Source: Microvelia longipes
Lineage: Eukaryota > Arthropoda > Insecta > Hemiptera > Veliidae
Direction of reading: 5' to 3'
Assembly (NCBI GenBank): GCA_018340805.1
Contig: JACMZG010001911.1
Location: forward strand, 28,575,594-28,639,593
DNA: 64,000 bases
This document shows positions 37,231 through 48,851 of this stretch, piece by piece (within the stretch, counting starts at the first letter, position 1; each line of letters starts with the position of its first letter). Below the pieces are notes generated by a model. That model searched no databases and was not told the DNA's origin. It was given only the letters and a program-made list of their open reading frames with translations. Position numbers and translations under genes: made by a program.

Positions 37231-38169
37231 TTTTATTCACGAATTTATTCAAAGACATTCGCTAAAAGACCAGGGTTTGTAAAAATGATATCTAAAGAAC
37301 AGGGGCTATAAATAATTTAAAAAGCACTGTCTGCGACGGCAGCTGACCGCGGTTTTAATGATATAGTGGCGGGGTAAGCCGGCAATTTAATAGCGGAGAG
37401 TGGAAATCTCCACACTCCGGCGGTATAAAGTTTTGCCTTTTTATGACCTTCAGAAAAAATAAGCACTTGAGAAAAAAATTCAAGTCTTTTAGTCAAATAG
37501 GAATCAAGCAGTTTGGAAAATACGAGAATATAACTTTAATATACCCTTAATTTTTAGGCATAATGACTTGCTAGTTTAGAATATGCACTTCCCAAATAAC
37601 ATTAAGAAATTAAAAATAACGTAAAGAAGAAGAAAAGATTATTATTATTTGTGACAATTGATTTCAAAAAGTCAATATATTATGTATTAGAAGGTATAAT
37701 ATATAACGAATTGTCCTCTGGCTCTGTTATTTCTAGATTGTTCTGCTAGGCAGTGTATTTAGACCGCAGGCTCAAACCTTGTTAATATACAAAGGGGTAG
37801 AAACTATTTTAACTGCACATTTCTTAGCCTTCGACCCCCTGACCCACATCTCCCGCGGTCAAAACCGATGATATTCATTCTTCATGAATATCATTTCCAA
37901 AAATGTACTTCTTATAATAATCTTATAAAACAATGAGCAGCTTGATAATTAAGTTCAGCGGTTCGTACAAAAGTTTTGGTCAAAGAAACTCGATATCTGG
38001 TGTCTCGGAAAATTCATATTATTAATTAAATAATGATTTATTTCTATACAGCTCTAGAAGTTTAATAGAAGTAGAAATTCTAGAAATATAGTTCTAGAAC
38101 CTTCTATATTGCACATTGCTTTTAATTTTAGTTTAAATAAAAGGTTTATAGTATGTCATATAATATAAC
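37231..38169. other. intergenic, no gene seen
   Basis: Contains a small palindrome, ATGATATTCAT/ATGAATATCAT, at about 37868-37894. Otherwise nothing is recognised. Confidence 0.4.
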
Positions 38170-38990
38170 GTAAAATTCTGGCACGGTGGTCCACATGTTG
38201 GGCGAATTTCCTTGGGAAGCGTGTTTCCGTGCTTAACAATCAATTTCTTGCTAAATGATCCGGTTTATGCTTTATAACTCGAGCAGTTTCTCAATTATCA
38301 AGCAATACTCGTAACTCATTGTTTGTATTTTTCAAAGTAAATGCGCATAATTATTTTCTTGGTTATACAAAAGTATGCCTTAAAAATTGGCAGTGCACAC
38401 CATTCTTTGCACTAGTTTAATGCTCAGTTGGTTTATATTTGGTTTCTTTAAAGGTTTTAGCGCATTCCCCAATTTTTGTAACACGCATTACAAAGGAAAT
38501 TCGCCCAATATGCGGACCACCGCGCCAGAATTTGTTTGTAGTTATAAACTTATTTAATGTAAAAACAAAATATTGTACCTACCAGATTTGAACCCAGGTA
38601 CCCTGGCTTTGAGTACTCATACGGACCACTTTCATTCAACTCACGGGCCCAAAAAACATCGAAAACAACTCCCCACTTGAAATATGTTGATAGCGGCCGT
38701 ATTTAAGGTTTTCTGGTGATTGACTACCGTTTTTTCCGAATTTTTGGTCATTTTGAGAGGTCGTATCGACTTTAGACCAGTTTTATTCGATTCAGTGTCC
38801 TAAAGTGCATAAAAAACGACACCCTTCTCGAAATTTAATTTTTATGGACCGAAATTTTGGTTTCCGGTAATTTATTATGGTTTTTTCGACATTTTGGTCT
38901 ATTAGAGTGACTTACATGTCGTATTGACTTCAGACCGGTATCATTGGATTCAACGCCCCCAAATACAGGTATCGGTACAAGCCTCCCACC
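38170..38990. repeat. family C repeat, copy C2
   Basis: The first 365 bp (38174-38534) has inverted ends: TTCTGGCACGGTGGTCCACA at the left, and the complement of CCGCGCCAGAATTT at the right. After a tRNA B-box-like stretch (minus-strand GGTTCAAATCTGG, about 38585-38597) come at least three tandem units of about 146-160 bp starting near 38616, 38762 and 38922. These resemble GTCGTATCGACTTTAGACC. Related to C1, and to a short piece at 45580-45690. Confidence 0.6.
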
Positions 38991-39155
38991 TAAAAATGTC
39001 GCCCCCCAATTCGAAATAGTCTGCTGGGGAGGGAAATTCCTTATCCCCCCCCCAACAAGTTTTTGCTGGCTACAGACCTACTTAAAAAACAAACGGAGTG
39101 TAACTTTATCAGCAGGTACTCATCTGATATTCTATCAGATGAGTAATGGGGGAAA

Positions 39156-39222
39156 CCAAAGAGACTAATACTATAGTAAACTACTACTAATAATAAAGTA
39201 AATATAGTAATAGTCTCTTTGG
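39156..39222. repeat. 67-bp imperfect hairpin
   Basis: CCAAAGAGACTAATACTATAG faces an inverted partner ending AGTAATAGTCTCTTTGG. It directly follows another short palindrome (ACTCATCTGAT/ATCAGATGAGT). Probably a miniature TIR element relic. Confidence 0.6.
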
Positions 39223-39910
39223 GGGAAACAAATCAGGTAAAACATCAGGTCAAAAAAGGTAAACCTTATCACATCACTCTTTAGCTTGATAGGTTACTTT
39301 AACAAGTTATTACTTATCATTTAAGAAAACAAATTTATGAACAGTACAGCAGACAGATTAAATACACTGATTATATAAATGATAATGTATTTATATTAAA
39401 AATCTCTCAAACTATAACTCCCAACTAATGGTGGGGAGTTTTAGTTGAGTTTAGTTGAGAGTGCCCAACTAACTCTCTGCTAATGATAAAAAATCAAAAT
39501 AAATCCCCAGTGTTCTATTCTCTAAATAAATATGTTTTTCAACTAAATATTAATATCATGTAGATTTTTATTCTTCAGTAGAGGGAATAACCTCCATGTA
39601 TAGTAAAAATGTTATGTATTATTATATAAATCAACTGAAGCTAATTTGAAAATAATAGTATTACTGCTGGTTATTTATTTTATGGGCGGTTGTTTCAAAT
39701 TTAGCACGCCAAGTATTATAAAGAAGGTAATACGAATAAGATCATCAGCTCGCCGAGGTAATGTATTAGCTTTTCCCTCCATGAGTGACCCTGATGAATA
39801 AACACAACACTCATCTGGTACTCATCAGACGTGTTAAACTTATCAGATGAGTATCTGATGAATAATGTTACACACCGAAAGCTATAAGGAACTCAGGAGG
39901 TCTTAAAACA

Positions 39911-40230
39911 CATAGAGATATTATTACAAGAGGGGCCCTGTAGGTTAAATTTTGAAACATCGATAAAGTAACCTGACCACATTTGCTTATAAATATAATC
40001 AAATAATCAGTACAAAATTACAATAATTTATTTAGGAGAATGTTAAAAATACAAATCAAAACACAAACGATTTGCGGGAAACCGAAATAAATTTATTAAT
40101 TAAATGCTTAACTCACTCCTGAAGGAGGTTCCAATGAGGTTACACAGAGCCCCTGAGAGCCTCAAAAAGATGTTTCAGGCTTCTCGATGTATTTTGATAG
40201 GCTGCGCCTCCTCTAATACATTACTCTTAG
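39911..40230 (+). mobile_element. family A MITE, copy A2
   Basis: The left terminus CATAGAGATATTATTACAAG is intact. The body matches A1, A3 and A7 (shared CACAGAGCCCCTGAGAGCC block). The right terminus is degraded, so the end is approximate. Confidence 0.85.
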
Positions 40231-40290
40231 AATAATATACTATGTTAAATAATATACTATGAATTTTAATATTCTATGTTAAAACATCTA

Positions 40291-40375
40291 GGCCTGTATT
40301 CAAAGACGTTCTCCTAACATTTTCCTAACATTCTCCTTATGGAAAATGTTAGGAAAACGTCTTTGAATACGGGCC
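40291..40375. mobile_element. 85-bp hairpin MITE
   Basis: Arms of 35 bp, 40291-40325 and 40341-40375, are about 90% complementary (GTATTCAAAGACGTT facing AACGTCTTTGAATAC) around a 15-nt loop. Too short to code; a typical stem-loop miniature element. Confidence 0.8.
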
Positions 40376-40621
40376 CAAAAATAGATGATTTTAGTACAAC
40401 CATAATACTTGTCTCATATACCCACAGTTACTCTTACTTTTACCCCCACTAATTTACATAGGAAAACCCAAGGTGTTAGAAATTTAAAAGGTGATTCAAT
40501 TTGATGTAAACTTGAGTGCCTGTATAATATGATATAGATGCAAACAAAGCAGACGCATTCTGAGGTTATAACCTAACTTTTTTAGAGGTTATAACCTATT
40601 TACAACTCTCAGTGTATTTAT

Positions 40622-40939
40622 CATAGATATATTTTACTAGAGGGGCCCTATTGGTTGAATTTTGAAACATTGGAACAGTAACCTTACCCCATTCGATTAT
40701 CAATATAATAAAATAAAGTGAACAAAAATACAGTAACTTATATAGTAGAACGTTTAAAATACAAATCAAAACAAAGCAATGTGCGGGATGCCGAAAACAA
40801 TTGATTTATTATAACCCTTACTCACTCTTGGAGGAGATTTTAATGAGGTTACATAGAGCCCCTGAAAGCCCCAAAAAGATGTTTCAGGCCTCTCAATGTA
40901 TTAAGATAGGCTATGCCCCCTCTAGCATATATCTCTATG
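40622..40939 (+). mobile_element. family A MITE, copy A3 (8-bp TSD)
   Basis: A 318-bp element with exact target duplication GTATTTAT at 40614-40621 and 40940-40947. The left terminus CATAGATATATTTTACTAG mirrors the right terminus CTAGCATATATCTCTATG. It is the clearest full-length member with A7. Confidence 0.93.
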
Positions 40940-41539
40940 GTATTTATGCAAGAGAAATGATACGGCAAAAAAATCAGACCTTAGGTCTGATTGGGCTGCC
41001 TTGAAGAAGATATTTACAGACAATGATAACCTATTTTGCTGAGGCATCAACAATTTAAGAAGTTCGGTCAAAACATTAACTGATTAATTTGAAATCCAAC
41101 ACAGATAAAAATCTATATGAGGTTAATAGATCCCTAAATTTTCATTCTATTGTTAGTCGCCATTTTGAAAATATTGACTTATTAACAATAATCACTGACA
41201 TATAGTCACTATTAACAATAATCACTACTATTCTGATTAATTGCATTTTATAGCAAAATTAGTTTACCTAGTTTACAGTTTTAGTAATTATTTACAACGT
41301 TTTATATTTTAATACTAAATAATATATCGAATTTAAGTAATAACAGACAGAAAATATTATTAAAAAAGAATCATGTTTATCAGACGAAAAACACTGAAAT
41401 TAACTCAATAACCTGCAACATAATAAATAAACCTGAACTCATTCATTTCTCCTCCTAGGATGTTATCTGTTCTCCTAGGACTTTTTTTACCATTATATTT
41501 AAACATACCATAACTCTCTAGGAGGTAGAATATTACCGT

Positions 41540-41870
41540 ATAATATTCCAAGGTATGGGTACCACGGAACTTTTCCTCATTACATCGGATTCGCTACGCT
41601 CATCCTCCCTACATTGGACTCGCTTCGCTCGTCTTCAGATATTAATTACTTTCATTTCATCCACAGCGGTCACCCATACAGCACTGACCACGCTCAATAC
41701 TGCTAAACTTTTATGATACAACAAAAATCATAGATATACTTGTCATATAGAGACGGAATTTAAAGTACTTATTTATTACGTAATGGTACACACTTATACC
41801 AAATTTCAACTTTATTGGATTATTTTCCAATTTTTTAATTTCTTTTTAAAAAAACGTACCCAAGTCATTT
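41540..41870 (-). repeat. family B repeat, copy 2 (5S-rRNA-like box)
   Basis: The minus-strand 5S-like core at about 41663-41715 reads TTTAGCAGTATTGAGCGTGG then TGTATGGGTGACCGC, aligning with the A-box to C-box interval of 5S rRNA. On the minus strand the downstream side carries GACGAGCGAAGCGAG and GATGAGCGTAGCGAA, which recur degraded in copy 4. Limits are approximate. Confidence 0.65.
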
Positions 41871-42097
41871 GATAAAATTTGAACTAAAGCTGATAATGAA
41901 ATGAAACCTGGCAAATATATTTGTCTTATACATGGCTACATGCATGCCAAATTTTATTCTTATCGCATCATTTATCCGCGTTTTATGCTTTTTTGAAATT
42001 TTTGCTGTTTCATTATTGCGGGTTAATGAGATCATACAAATATTTTCTGAATATCACAACATTCAGAACATTTGTAGAATGATCATTGTCATATCAG

Positions 42098-42303
42098 TTA
42101 AGTAAGGTTATAATAAATCAACTGTTTTCGACTTTCCGCACATTGTTTGTGTTTTGTATTCTATTTTTAACGTTCTTCTATATTAGTTACTGTAATTTTG
42201 TACTAATTGTTTGATTGTATATATATAAGGGATATGGTCAGGTTACTTTTTCAATGTTTCAAAATTTAACCTATAGGGCCTCTCTAGTAATAATATCTCT
42301 ATG
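42098..42303 (-). mobile_element. family A MITE, copy A4, truncated
   Basis: Reverse-oriented. The right terminus CTAGTAATAATATCTCTATG is intact. The left third is missing, with homology starting at about the GGTTATAATAAATCAACTG block. Confidence 0.8.
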
Positions 42304-45250
42304 CTGTTAATTAATGTTATCAACTAACAGTGTTGCTCTCTAGGCTAGTTGCTCTCTAATAATAACATAAGCAATCTTAATAGAAGGCGAGTAATTCTAT
42401 AACTGTAATACACTTTTCAGTTACAATTAAATTTATTCAAAATAAAGTCGCTAATAATGAAATAAAACGAAAGTATATTTGTTAAATAGCATCCAGTTTC
42501 ATTTAACCAGAAAAAGTTGTTAAATTATTATAAGTATACGATTCTCTTGCTAAAGATACGTGAATAAGAATGTTGAATACAACCAGGGGGTCTCTAGTGG
42601 GCGTATTCACCAGGCATTGTGCCCGTCAACCATATTTAGACAGGAATGCCAAATTTCCCCCACCTCTATCATGCCACCAAGTATCTGCCACTAACACTGG
42701 GGGCTACCTTTTCACAAATATCTTTTATAACAAAACGCTTATTCTTTCTCACGCACAGCCAAGTATCACTAACTCGACAATGTGGGACGTCTAGTCTAAA
42801 GAAAGAAATTCGGGGATATTATTCAAAATAAAAAATCCCGACAGGCTGGTTACTGTTAATTACCGAAATAAATTTATAGTTTTTCTAAAAAGATTATCTC
42901 TCACGTTTTTTAAAGTAATTTTAGTCCCGGCACACACTTTTATTGAATAATTATATCATATCATATCAGTTTCAATTAACAAATCAAATAAGAGAATAAA
43001 AATAATATTATATTTGTCAGAGCAGTGAAGCACGAATAATTAGAGCATTAAAATAGGAGACCAAGAGACAGCGGCCCCCTCTTGGAAAATGTTCAGTTTT
43101 TTAATTAATGTTTTATTAGTATAATAAGATATCTGGAGGGAGTGCCCTCTCCATAAGTTATGAGCATAGTAATTTTAGAAGAATCATTGTTATTCTCTCA
43201 GATATTCTGAGTATATTCTGGTACTTATGATAATAGAAGAATGTTTTCAAACATAATATAGTGAATATCTTGAACCGAATTTGAATGAGCAGTATGATAG
43301 ACGATCTTACAATAATCTTTGACATATACACTTATACACTAGGTATTACCATAATATAAATAGAACTTTTCTTTGTTAATTGTTTTAAAGTATACACACG
43401 AAAGATTTATGTGATCTCATAAAAAGTAAATAACATTTATATGTTAAATTATACCTTGAGGATGTGCTGCGGTCATTTTTTTCAAAATTAACTTAATTCC
43501 TTCAAACCTCTTTTCCAAGATACTTTAAACTTTGGATGCAGTTAAGTCCAACGTATACCCGTTGATAATATCATGCTTGCAAAGTCACGTATTATGGGTT
43601 TCTTTAGTCATTAAAGAAAACCCAAAGATTTCTACTCGTGAAAAATTATGTTTTTTCGGTTTTCATCTTTAAAATGACGAAAAACGTTTAATTTTCATTA
43701 TTTTAAAATAATGAAATCATCTACAAATGTTTCAACGATATTGTAAAGATAAGTGCTAAAATTTGTGTGCTACAAGTGCCATATACGTGTGTTAAACCGA
43801 TGTCTAACTCAGTAAATATGAAATAGAATTGCATCTAATTAAAATAGAATTCACCCGATGTAATAGAGATGTGTCAAAAACTTACGCATTAAAAATCGCA
43901 AACATAATCAAGTAAGAACAATACAAAATGATAAGATTTTTTATTTTATTCAATTTATTAACTAAGTATACTAAAAAGTTTTTATTTTCTATCGAGGTAT
44001 TTTTTCTCTATATTGTTTTTTTAATGAAATAATGGCATCGAGATCCCATTTTGTAAGGACGTTAGCGCTCGAATGAATACACATTTTTAAATGAAGTTGA
44101 TAAACATTTAAATTGTATTGTATTGTAGGCAAGATCCCTATTGAAAATTAGGTATCTGTGGGGTCATAAGCCCAGTTTGCTGAGCAAAATTGTCAAAAAA
44201 TTTGTGAAATAAAGGGTCAAATTTTTGTCAGAAATAAGGGGTTTCATTGATTTAGTAGGTTAAAGTGTTTTTAGGTCTCAGAGTCGTAATAAACCGGTCA
44301 GTAGTTTTGTGTAAGGTGCTTTACCGCAATTGGACCTGTAGGCCATCCAGTATTTCAAAAGAATACAGTAGAACACATTCTTTTCTACTTTAATTGTGGT
44401 AAAGTAGTACTCAACTACTAGTAGTACTTTACTGTGGTAGTAGTACTCAAAGTTGCCTTTAAGTCCTTTTAAACGAATCTTGGGACCCACTTTCATCATT
44501 TAGTATTTTTCATTATTGATGGCTCGACAAACTTCAAACTAATGAGGGCGCAGACAGAGCCTTTTTTAAGTATAGAAGTAAATAAAGACCCCTAAAATGT
44601 AAGTGTATTGACCTCACATATATCAAACAATGGAACAGTCTCCAGATATAACATTTTGCTTGTTGTCTCTTGCACAGTTATTTTGTGTCAATTTTCAATG
44701 TTTTGTAAAACTTGATAGTATCCAATACTTCTAAAGTGTGTAGAAATTAATGGAAAATGTATAAATATGTATTACGGTTTGTGTGATAAATCATCAGAAA
44801 TAATCATTCGATGATTAGAATGCTTAATTTAAATAGTATGTGCGTCCATCATACCTATTCCAAAAACTTATCCACACTCATGCAGCTACAGACAACTTCC
44901 CGTTTTTTAGGATCTACTGGAATTGATACAGGGACATTAGATAAAATAAGAAGGTGACCTTAAAGTTTTTCTCCCTCCATGATGAAAGAAGAGCTGCACA
45001 GTTCCATTGGGACCACAGTGCCTCTAAACCTTTTCATAGCCACTGAGAATCTACTACTAGTTATGTTGACACTTCATAGAAACCTGACCCTAAAACTTTA
45101 CCCTGAAAAATAAATGAAATGCTCTTAACAGGTTATAAAGAGTATTAACCAAAATTTTGGCATACAATTCATTTAAAACTATCGTGTTTTGCAAAAAATT
45201 AATAATGGTAAATACCTCACTTTATATTTTTTTAAATTTTACGACAAGGG
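42304..45250. other. gene-free interval
   Basis: About 2.9 kb without a recognisable gene. Open frames at 42570-42831 and 44278-44499 have no recognisable content. Confidence 0.4.
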
Positions 45251-45402
45251 CAGAATAAGTTTTGGCTCTGTTGCCGCTCTGATGAGTTAGACGTAATATG
45301 TTATGTAATTACTATTTCGATATGTAAATAATATTTTGTAATGAAATAGAAATTCGTCAGGTCTTACTAATCTGGGCTGCGACAGAGCCTCAACTTACTC
45401 TG
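45251..45402. mobile_element. 152-bp imperfect TIR element
   Basis: The ends are inverted repeats of about 43 bp: CAGAATAAGTTTTGGCTCTG at the left, and the complement of CAGAGCCTCAACTTACTCTG at the right. Terminal CAGA resembles hAT ends, but no 8-bp duplication is visible. Confidence 0.6.
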
Positions 45403-45579
45403 TCGACATAATTATTAAGCATTGTTTGTTTACATCCCAAGGTATCCCTCACACAGTTACATAATGCACAATGAGCATAGGTTTGAATAGCCTATAGAAG
45501 AAAAATTCGAATTTCTTTTAGAAAATCTTGGAATAATGTACAAAAGAAAAATAAAATATATTCAGACTACTAAGCATTT

Positions 45580-45690
45580 TATCAGGAAGCTTGAGCTAGA
45601 AATGGATTGTTGAGCAAAGAAGCAACTATTCCAAGGAAAATTCGCTCGGCTTGCAGAACTCTGCGCCGGAATTATCTTAATAAACCATAG
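45580..45690. repeat. family C repeat, short piece C3
   Basis: Shares the TTGATTGTTCAACAAG-like and GCTCGGCTTGCAGAAC-like blocks with C1 (36830-36925), ending at the same GGAATT border. Confidence 0.45.
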
Positions 45691-46983
45691 ACAATTTTAT
45701 TGAGAAGACTAAATGATGAGAATGCTGATAATAAATTAGAGCATGTATTATTGGATGTAAGAAGAGATAAAAGAACCTCATAATTAATTGTTTCAACATA
45801 TAACGTAAACTTATATAGCTCTTAAAGGTCAAATGGAATCACAAATATTGCAACATTAAGAAGTAAATCATCCGGATAAATAATCATGTAAAAATTGGAA
45901 AAAACTAAATTATCATAATCAAGATAATTGAGACAACTGTCTGAATTAGTTGGCCAAGTAACCAAAGTCATTTACAGGTTTCATATATTTTATTTTAAAT
46001 TCATACGCACCTGTTTTAGAAATTTTCCGCAATAGAGATAAAATCTTTATTTTGAGACTGTTTCGTTTATAATGCAGTTTCATTTAAAAGATAGTCATTC
46101 ATAACTAAAATTTAATGGGTTGCATAGGTACACGTGTATTGTTGTTGTAATTGCATATTATGCTTCCTATTTTTCACAGAATTTTGACAAATTCTAGTAC
46201 TTTTTGCTAGAAATTCAAGCGTATTGCATAAAAATGTAACAATTTAATCATACCACTAATAAAGCTGGTTTTATTAGTGTTTTAATGATCAATTAAAACA
46301 ATGGAAGAATTGTGATTAATAGTGATTAATAAACTCAATAGTTCATTAACTTTGTATGAGATTTTAGTCCTTCAAAAAGAATGGTCTGACGGGGAATTCA
46401 AACAATATGTAACTAACAATATCTATGATCAGAAAATAAGATTTGGTCATTACAAGGCTCAATGTCTAACAGAAAGGTTAAAATGGTTAACTTAGAAGCT
46501 GAAATATAAATATAATATTTAGATCTTTATTACACAATAAAAGGTTTTTACAGACATATCCTAAAAATACTAAACATATTATAGTAAACAATTTTCACTA
46601 TAACGACCATTCACAGAATAATTTGGTCCTATAAGTAGGAATTCCCCACCACTCAAGTAGAAATCGAAAAGTAGAAATAGGGTTAAAGAATGACAGTAAC
46701 ATAAAAACCCTAGGGTTAGTACAGCCTTAAAGAATGACAGTAACAGTATAATTGAGGGTCAATTCTGTCGAATGAGGGGAATGCCGTAAAAATGACTAAA
46801 TTCCATAATTTATCATCAGTGTTCTCGAATAGCTAGCATCCCCATGTGAGAAGAGTGGTCAAGTGGTGCCTATGATAAAATACCCTATCTTTTATACATT
46901 GGGAGGCTTGAAACAGATGTTTCAAGACCATACCATTGAATGACCATACCATTGTTAAGCCATACATTGGGAGGCTTTTAAAA

Positions 46984-48350
46984 TAAACAGATGTTTAGAA
47001 CAAGGAGTGTTTCCTTAGGAATATAAAAGAAGTTTAGTAGTTCCGATCTATAAGAAGAAAGGTAGTGAGGGAGACCCAGCAAATTACAGACCAATAGCGT
47101 TAATACCAGTCGAGCTAAAATTATGGAAAAAGTTATCAAGTCCAGAATCGTTAATTATTTATCCAAAAAAACTTGTTCAATGAAAGTCAGTTCGGATACC
47201 GAAGCATAAGCTATAATATTCAACCATAAGCTTGAATATTATGGCTTCAGGGGCGTTGCTTTAGAGCTTTTCAAATCCTACCTCTCAGGTAGAACTCAAT
47301 CTGTTAAGATAGGCAAAAATAGATCAAAAGAATGTAGTGTATCATGCGGGGTTCCTCAAGGTTCGGTACTCGGACCGATTCTATTCATTCTTTTCGTTAA
47401 CGATCTGTTTATTGTAACTACCAAACTGGACCATGACTCTGAAATATATCAATTTGCTGACGATTCCTCAGTTACCTTGAAAGCTAAAAAATCATCACTG
47501 ATTAATGTAAACGACACTAAAAAAGTAATAAATGATTGGTTCCAAGCTAATGGTCTTCATCTTAATGAAGACAAGACTAGTATTATTTGTTTCTCCTTAA
47601 GAAGAAATCTTGGTGAGTAAAGCCAGAATAATTGTGCAAAACTTCTTGGAGTAACATTAGATCAGAAATTATTGTGGAACCATCATACAAGTAATCTCAT
47701 GAATGAGCTTAGTACTGTCTTATTTCTCCTGGTAAGACTGAAAAGTATTATATCTCAGCAAGTTTTGAAAATTGTTTACTTCTCTATCTTTGAAAGCAGA
47801 TTACAATACGGATTAAGACTGTGGGGCTCTTGCTCATCAACTAAAGATGTTTTTTTGCTACAAAAAAGAGCTATCCGTATACTAGAGGGAGTTAAACATA
47901 TAGAAACTTGCAAACCTCTCTTTGTCAAATGGAGAATTATGACAGTCTATGTATGGAATGTTTAAAGCATGTTTTGAGGAATTTGGGCTCTAAACAAAAA
48001 CAAGGTGAACTCCATCGCTACGAGACTAGGAGAGGTTGTGACCTCAAACTATCATCAGTAAGACTTAATAAAACCTACAAAGGTCCTAGTTTCATGGAAA
48101 TAAAAATATATAATCACCTACCAGATGGTATAAGAGCTCTAAAACCTCAAAAATGCTTAAACAAAGTCAAAGAAGTATTATTGCCTAATCCTATGTACGA
48201 ACTGAATGATTATTTTAATTTGAACTTTAATAATTTGTAATTTTTTCTGTTTTTTTTTCTCAGTTGTAATGCAAAGTGAATTTTTTAACTAAACCAAGAA
48301 TTGCTTGTAAATTTGATGGTTGTAAAATTATATAAAATAAATAAAAAAAT
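46984..48350 (+). pseudogene. LINE reverse transcriptase remnant, copy L2
   Basis: Begins inside the RT domain (YKRSLVVPIYKKKG, then NYRPIALIPV). A deletion/rearrangement lies near 47205-47240, where CATAAGC... is repeated. It continues with LFKSYLSGRTQSVKIG, GVPQGSVLGPILFI, FADDSSV and the same C-terminal blocks as L1. Stops and frameshifts occur at about 47017, 47620 and 47955, so it is dead. The 3' tail matches L1. The sequence just upstream (46890-46983) carries short duplicated pieces resembling family A. Confidence 0.87.
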
Positions 48351-48785
48351 TAAAAACCTCAATCTTTCAGGGCCCTATAAGCTCTTTGTAACCCCTTTGT
48401 GACCTCCACCAAAAGTGTTAACTTTATAATAAATAAATCCATGTCGGCTTTTGCACAGATTTATTTTCATACATGTTCTAGTTTAAGTTACTGTGATTTT
48501 CTCATAATACAGAAAACTTGTAGAAATGGCGAAACCAAAGATAAAGAAAGATAGTTCTTGGATTTATATTTTCGGACAAAACAATTTTAGTTTCGTTGCC
48601 AGTTAACAGGTGCACTAGGGTATAAATTGGTATTTCCAACAAGGCAACTAAGAGAATGCGTCACTGTCGTCTTATTTATATCAAATTTTTTCTTGCACGA
48701 AACTGATTAATCTGCATATTTGCTTTATATAATAATGACCAATTTCAAGTAGATACTTGAGTGGTTGAATGGTAATAAAAACGAG

Positions 48786-48851
<66 letters not shown>

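Noticed and set aside
40801..41004. 67-codon frame
   Set aside because: Falls inside family A MITE copy A3 and its flank; broken in the other copies.
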